9,117 nt of DNA from an uncultured Collinsella sp. GTDB lineage: Bacteria; Actinomycetota; Coriobacteriia; Coriobacteriales; Coriobacteriaceae. The position numbers were made by a program, and so were the translations under genes. Shown here piece by piece: positions 6,190 through 9,117 of this stretch (the first letter of the stretch is position 1; every line of letters begins with the position of its first letter). Below the pieces are notes generated by a model that saw nothing but the letters and a program-made list of their open reading frames with translations, was not told the DNA's origin and did no database searches. The DNA lies in contig UQZI01000078.1 of the NCBI GenBank assembly GCA_900545555.1, forward strand, positions 1 through 9,117. Direction: 5' to 3'.

Positions 6190-7200
6190 CTAGATCGAGG
6201 TGGAGTCGAGCCAGTTGAGCTTGCACTCGAGAATGCGCTGCTCGCCGGGTTGGCTGCTGCCATCAAGCAAGGCGAGCAGCATCTCGGCCGCCTCCCTGCC
6301 TTCCTGGTCGACGGGCTCGATGATCGTGGAGACGGTCGGCGTGGTGAGGTTGGTCCAGTCTTCGCAGTTGAGTCCCAAAAGACCTATTTGCTGCGGAAGT
6401 AGATGGGCCATGGGTTGGAGGGCCTTGTAGACACGGGGAAGCGCCCATTGGTTTTGTACGAAGATGAGCGTGCGCTTGGCGGGGTTGAACTTGTATTTAA
6501 AGTATTCGGTGAGCTCGTTGATCGACGGCTTGTTGTGATCGATGGGGATGGCTTTGTAGAGCTGCCCATTCGCGGCCAATGCCTCGGCATATCCCTGAAA
6601 ACGTTCCATGCGAGTGCGCATTTCGGTCATGTTGGCGGCGATGGAAAAGAAGTCTTCGTAGCCGGCGTCGAGAAGCGCCTGCGTGGCATTGTACACGCCG
6701 TCGTAGAGGTTGGTTTTGATCCAGCTGGTGCCTGGGCTGTAGATGGCCGCGTCAAAAAAGACGACGGGCTTGTCGGCGCGCTTGATGCGGTCGTGGACTG
6801 CCTTGAAATTTGCCGTGGGCTGGATGATAAAACCATCGACGCCCAGTGAGAGCATTTTGTCGACATACATGAGCTCGGTCTCGGGGTTAAAGTTGCTCGT
6901 ACAAACGACTGTCTGGTAGCCCGCGGGGAGCATGACCTGCTCCATGCCGTTGAGGACGAGGCCCGCCCATTTGTTGGTGTTATCCAAGATGATGATGGCG
7001 ATGACGTGGGTCTGCTTGCCGGTGAGCGTTTGCGCTTGGGCGTTGGGAACGTATCCGAGTTCCTTGATGACGCGCGCAATCTTTGCCTGCGTCTTCTCGC
7101 TAAGCTTTTCTCGTTTGTCGTTGAGGTAATACGAGACGCTTGCCGTCGAGGTTCCCGCCTCGCGGGCGACGTCTGCGATCGTAACGCGCTGTTTGGTCAC
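6190..7200 (-). CDS. LacI-family transcriptional regulator
   Basis: This is a DNA-binding repressor of the LacI/GalR family, probably controlling the divergent PTS gene and possibly itself. The GTG start at 7200 is chosen because GGAAGGAG (7206-7213) lies 5 nt upstream; a further ATG 12 codons earlier lacks a site of that quality. The resulting 336-residue protein has normal family length. The N-terminal helix-turn-helix reads TIADVAREAGTSTASVSYYL (7-26). The hinge around PNAQAQTL (52-59) keeps the conserved Asn, Ala and the Leu that inserts into the DNA minor groove. The rest (about 62-336) is the periplasmic-binding-protein-like effector domain, with segments such as LGVDGFIIQP and a C-terminal PVDQEGREAAEMLLALL region. 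The effector is unknown; a sugar or sugar phosphate handled by the EIIBC pathway is the natural guess from the context. Confidence 0.94.
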   Translation of the reverse strand: MTKQRVTIADVAREAGTSTASVSYYLNDKREKLSEKTQAKIARVIKELGYVPNAQAQTLTGKQTHVIAIIILDNTNKWAGLVLNGMEQVMLPAGYQTVVCTSNFNPETELMYVDKMLSLGVDGFIIQPTANFKAVHDRIKRADKPVVFFDAAIYSPGTSWIKTNLYDGVYNATQALLDAGYEDFFSIAANMTEMRTRMERFQGYAEALAANGQLYKAIPIDHNKPSINELTEYFKYKFNPAKRTLIFVQNQWALPRVYKALQPMAHLLPQQIGLLGLNCEDWTNLTTPTVSTIIEPVDQEGREAAEMLLALLDGSSQPGEQRILECKLNWLDSTSI

Positions 7201-7615
7201 AGCGACTCCTTCCGACAGATGAGCATTTTCCAACATGATGACTTTGAGTCTTGGTGAGGGATGCGCTTTGGTGAGCGACTTTTTCCTTTCATATGAGTAT
7301 GCAACAAATGCGGTATATGGGTGGGGTCGAAATTTGTGACCGGCATGCGCATCTGCCGTCTACCGAGAAAATCAAATACTTCTTGACTTTTGAAATCGAG
7401 GGTAAAATCGCAGGATTCATTTTTGGTTAAACGCATAACTAAATCGCATAACTAATACCCTGACCTGCGCGTTTACCGAATTGAGCTGGTTTAATCAATG
7501 CCAGCACCCTATATTGGTCTTGTCGAAAAGACAGCAAGTCCAAACGGCAGGGGATGCTCCGGAGGCCTCCGCAAACGGTGTCTTGCGCACGCAACTCTAT
7601 GAAAAGAGGGAAGCA
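7201..7615. promoter_or_regulatory. Divergent control region between lacI-type gene and PTS gene
   Basis: About 415 nt without a gene. It holds the ribosome binding site of the repressor gene (7206-7213, minus strand), an inverted repeat CGGCA/TGCCG (7341-7358), a 13-bp tandem repeat (7432-7457), and a 12-bp palindrome CGGAGGCCTCCG (7560-7571). The inverted repeat CGCAA/TTGCG (7570-7587) and the PTS ribosome binding site lie at its end. A weak promoter candidate for the PTS gene is TTGGTT (7423-7428), 18 nt, CATAAC (7447-7452). LacI-type operators are expected here, but no single site stands out as the textbook palindrome with a central CG. The frame of the PTS gene stays open back to 7481, which I regard as untranslated leader. 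Confidence 0.5.
7432..7457 (+). repeat. 13-bp tandem direct repeat in the PTS promoter region
   Basis: CGCATAACTAAAT (7432-7444) is followed at once by CGCATAACTAATA (7445-7457); the first 11 bases are identical. It overlaps the weak promoter candidate for the PTS gene. Direct repeats spaced by little more than one helical turn are typical of cooperative activator or repressor sites, but this may also be replication slippage. Confidence 0.6.
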
Positions 7616-9088
7616 ATGAAGATCGTAGGCGTTGCCGCCTGTACCGTGGGTATCGCCCACACGTATATGGCCCAGAAGGCGATTCAGGATGAATGCGCCG
7701 CTCGTGGCATCGAGTGCAAAGTCGAGGCTCAGGGTGGTCTGGGTATCGAGAATGAGCTCACGCAGGAAGACGTTGATTGCGCCGACCTGGTGCTCGAGTC
7801 CGTCGACGTGGGTGTCGAGAACGAGGACCGTTTTGAGCAGAAGATGGCCGAGGGCAAGTTCCTCAAGGTCGGCACCTCGGATGTAATCGCCGATCCGGTA
7901 AAGATTATCGACCAGGCTGTCGAGATCATCAAGGCGACGGGCGGTGCCGTTGACGCGTCCAAGGCCGAGGCCAAGGCAGAGAAGAAGGCCGTCTCCGCTG
8001 CCCCGCAGGCCCCGACACCGGCGTCCAAGCAGTCCATCTTTGCCGACCCTGGCAAGACGCTGCTCAATGCATTCAATACCGGCGTTTCCTATTTTATCCC
8101 CATCGTCGTTATCGGTGGCGTGTTCCTCGCCTTCTCGTTGGCATCCGGTACTGCCGGTGCTAGCGGCATGGAGGTCACCAACCCGTTGATGGTGAGCCTT
8201 AACACTATCGGCATGGCCGGCATCTCTATGATGATTCCGGTGCTTGCGGCATACATCGCCTACTCGATGGCCGGTAAGCCCGCACTTGCCCCCGGCTTCG
8301 TCCTGGGCTACTTGGTTAACAACGCCGTCGTCACCCCGAGCGGCAACAGCGTTTCGACCGGCTTCTTGGGCGCCATGATCATGGCTGTCATCTGCGGTTA
8401 CTTTGTCCGCTGGATGAAGACCTGGAAGGTCAACAACACCATCCAGACCATCATGCCCATTCTGATCATCCCGATTCTGACCTCGCTCGTCCTGGGCATG
8501 GCCTACATCTACATCCTGGCCACGCCGCTTGGCTTTGTGATGGATTGGCTCACCAGCGTGCTCGGCAGCCTGCAGGGCGGCTCCGCCGTCGTCCTGGGCC
8601 TGGTCATTGGCGTTATGACCGCTTTCGATATGGGTGGCCCCATCAACAAGACCGCTTCGACCTTTACCATGGCCATCATGGCCTCCGGCATCTACGGCCC
8701 CAACGGTATGTTCCGCGTCGCCGTCGCCATTCCCCCGATTGCTTGCGGCCTCGCTGCGCTCATCGCCAAGAACAAGTTCGATGACGCTGACCGTCAGATG
8801 GGCATCTCTGCGCTGTTCATGGGCTGCATCGGTATTACCGAGGGCGCTATTCCCTTCGCGGTCAAGGATCTTGGCCACACCCTGCCCGGCATTTGCATCG
8901 GCTCTGCCGTGGGCGCGGCGCTTGCCGCCTTCCAGGGCATCGACTGCTATGTTCCGCATGGTGGCTTTATTGTCGCCCTGGCCACCAACAACGTCGCGCT
9001 GTTCTGCCTGGACATCGTGATTGGCTCCTTGGTCGCCGCTGCAATCCTGATTGCCATGAAGCCCACGCTCGATAAGCAGGCCAAGTAA
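7616..9088 (+). CDS. PTS fructose-family transporter subunit EIIBC
   Basis: This membrane protein imports a sugar and phosphorylates it on entry using phosphate passed down the phosphotransferase chain. The ATG at 7616 is preceded by the purine-rich AAAAGAGGGAAG (7602-7613), and the protein starts directly with the EIIB fold, which supports this start over upstream ones. Residues 1-110 form a fructose-type EIIB domain with MKIVGVAACTVGIAHTYMA, where Cys9 is the expected phosphorylation site. An Ala/Lys/Pro-rich linker (about 113-140) joins it to the EIIC channel (about 141-485). That domain has many hydrophobic segments and the family landmarks GGPINK (340-345) and GITEGAIPFA (406-415), which belong to the sugar site. 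At 490 residues it is a normal two-domain EIIBC; EIIA is missing and is probably encoded nearby or elsewhere. Substrate may be fructose or a related sugar or sugar derivative. Control by the divergent LacI-type gene is likely. Confidence 0.94.
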   Translation: MKIVGVAACTVGIAHTYMAQKAIQDECAARGIECKVEAQGGLGIENELTQEDVDCADLVLESVDVGVENEDRFEQKMAEGKFLKVGTSDVIADPVKIIDQAVEIIKATGGAVDASKAEAKAEKKAVSAAPQAPTPASKQSIFADPGKTLLNAFNTGVSYFIPIVVIGGVFLAFSLASGTAGASGMEVTNPLMVSLNTIGMAGISMMIPVLAAYIAYSMAGKPALAPGFVLGYLVNNAVVTPSGNSVSTGFLGAMIMAVICGYFVRWMKTWKVNNTIQTIMPILIIPILTSLVLGMAYIYILATPLGFVMDWLTSVLGSLQGGSAVVLGLVIGVMTAFDMGGPINKTASTFTMAIMASGIYGPNGMFRVAVAIPPIACGLAALIAKNKFDDADRQMGISALFMGCIGITEGAIPFAVKDLGHTLPGICIGSAVGAALAAFQGIDCYVPHGGFIVALATNNVALFCLDIVIGSLVAAAILIAMKPTLDKQAK

Positions 9089-9107
9089 ACCTTTAAGGAC
9101 TCCGGTT

Positions 9108-9117
9108 GTGCGGAGGG
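9108..9117 (+). promoter_or_regulatory. Probable ribosome binding site of the next gene, cut by the window end
   Basis: CGGAGGG at 9111-9117 resembles a Shine-Dalgarno and lies about 23 nt after the PTS stop codon with no terminator in between. This suggests a further gene of the same operon begins just beyond the window. An EIIA subunit or a sugar-metabolising enzyme would fit, but nothing of it is visible. Confidence 0.4.

Noticed and set aside
7390..7404. TTGAAATCGAGGGTA resembles a catabolite-responsive (cre) element.
   Set aside because: The second half lacks the expected complementary bases, so the palindrome is not supported; kept only as a weak possibility.
7439..8959. Long open frame of 506 codons on the minus strand across the PTS gene.
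   Set aside because: It is low-complexity, rich in His, Asp and Gly, and antisense to a clear EIIBC gene.

Overview
The window looks like chromosomal DNA from a GC-rich Gram-positive bacterium. My best guess is an actinobacterium of the Coriobacteriia, possibly Collinsella-like. This rests on GC-rich third codon positions, strong AGGAGG-type ribosome binding sites, a Tat-type lipoprotein, an EF-G2-type translation factor paralogue and a PTS transporter controlled by a LacI-type regulator. It is inference from style and content, not a database match. I see no rRNA, tRNA, CRISPR array, phage gene or transposase.

Layout. Positions 1-157 are a promoter/operator region. Positions 158-2579 (+) encode a complete polar amino acid ABC importer: a Tat/lipobox substrate-binding protein, a permease and an ATPase, ended by a strong intrinsic terminator at 2613-2653. 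The first two genes are separated by a striking ~105-nt imperfect inverted repeat (1018-1122), while the permease and ATPase genes overlap by 8 nt. After a ~236-nt leader, 2890-4965 (+) encodes an EF-G2-like translation-factor GTPase with degenerate G3 and G4 motifs, ended by an intrinsic terminator at 5001-5035. On the minus strand, 5077-6060 encodes an N-terminally anchored or secreted DNA/RNA non-specific endonuclease, and 6190-7200 encodes a LacI-family repressor that may be co-transcribed with it. A ~415-nt divergent intergenic region (7201-7615) carries direct and inverted repeats and leads into 7616-9088 (+), a fructose-family PTS EIIBC transporter. The window ends in what looks like the ribosome binding site of the next gene.

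How the genes fit together. The ABC genes form one import unit. The repressor and the EIIBC gene form a classic divergent regulator/sugar-transporter pair, with operators expected in between. The nuclease and the EF-G2 paralogue are convergent neighbours with no obvious functional link to each other or to the transporters.

I found no clearly new multi-gene system. The items most worth a second look are the inverted-repeat element inside the ABC operon, the palindromic operator candidate in front of it, and the degenerate GTPase motifs of the EF-G paralogue.
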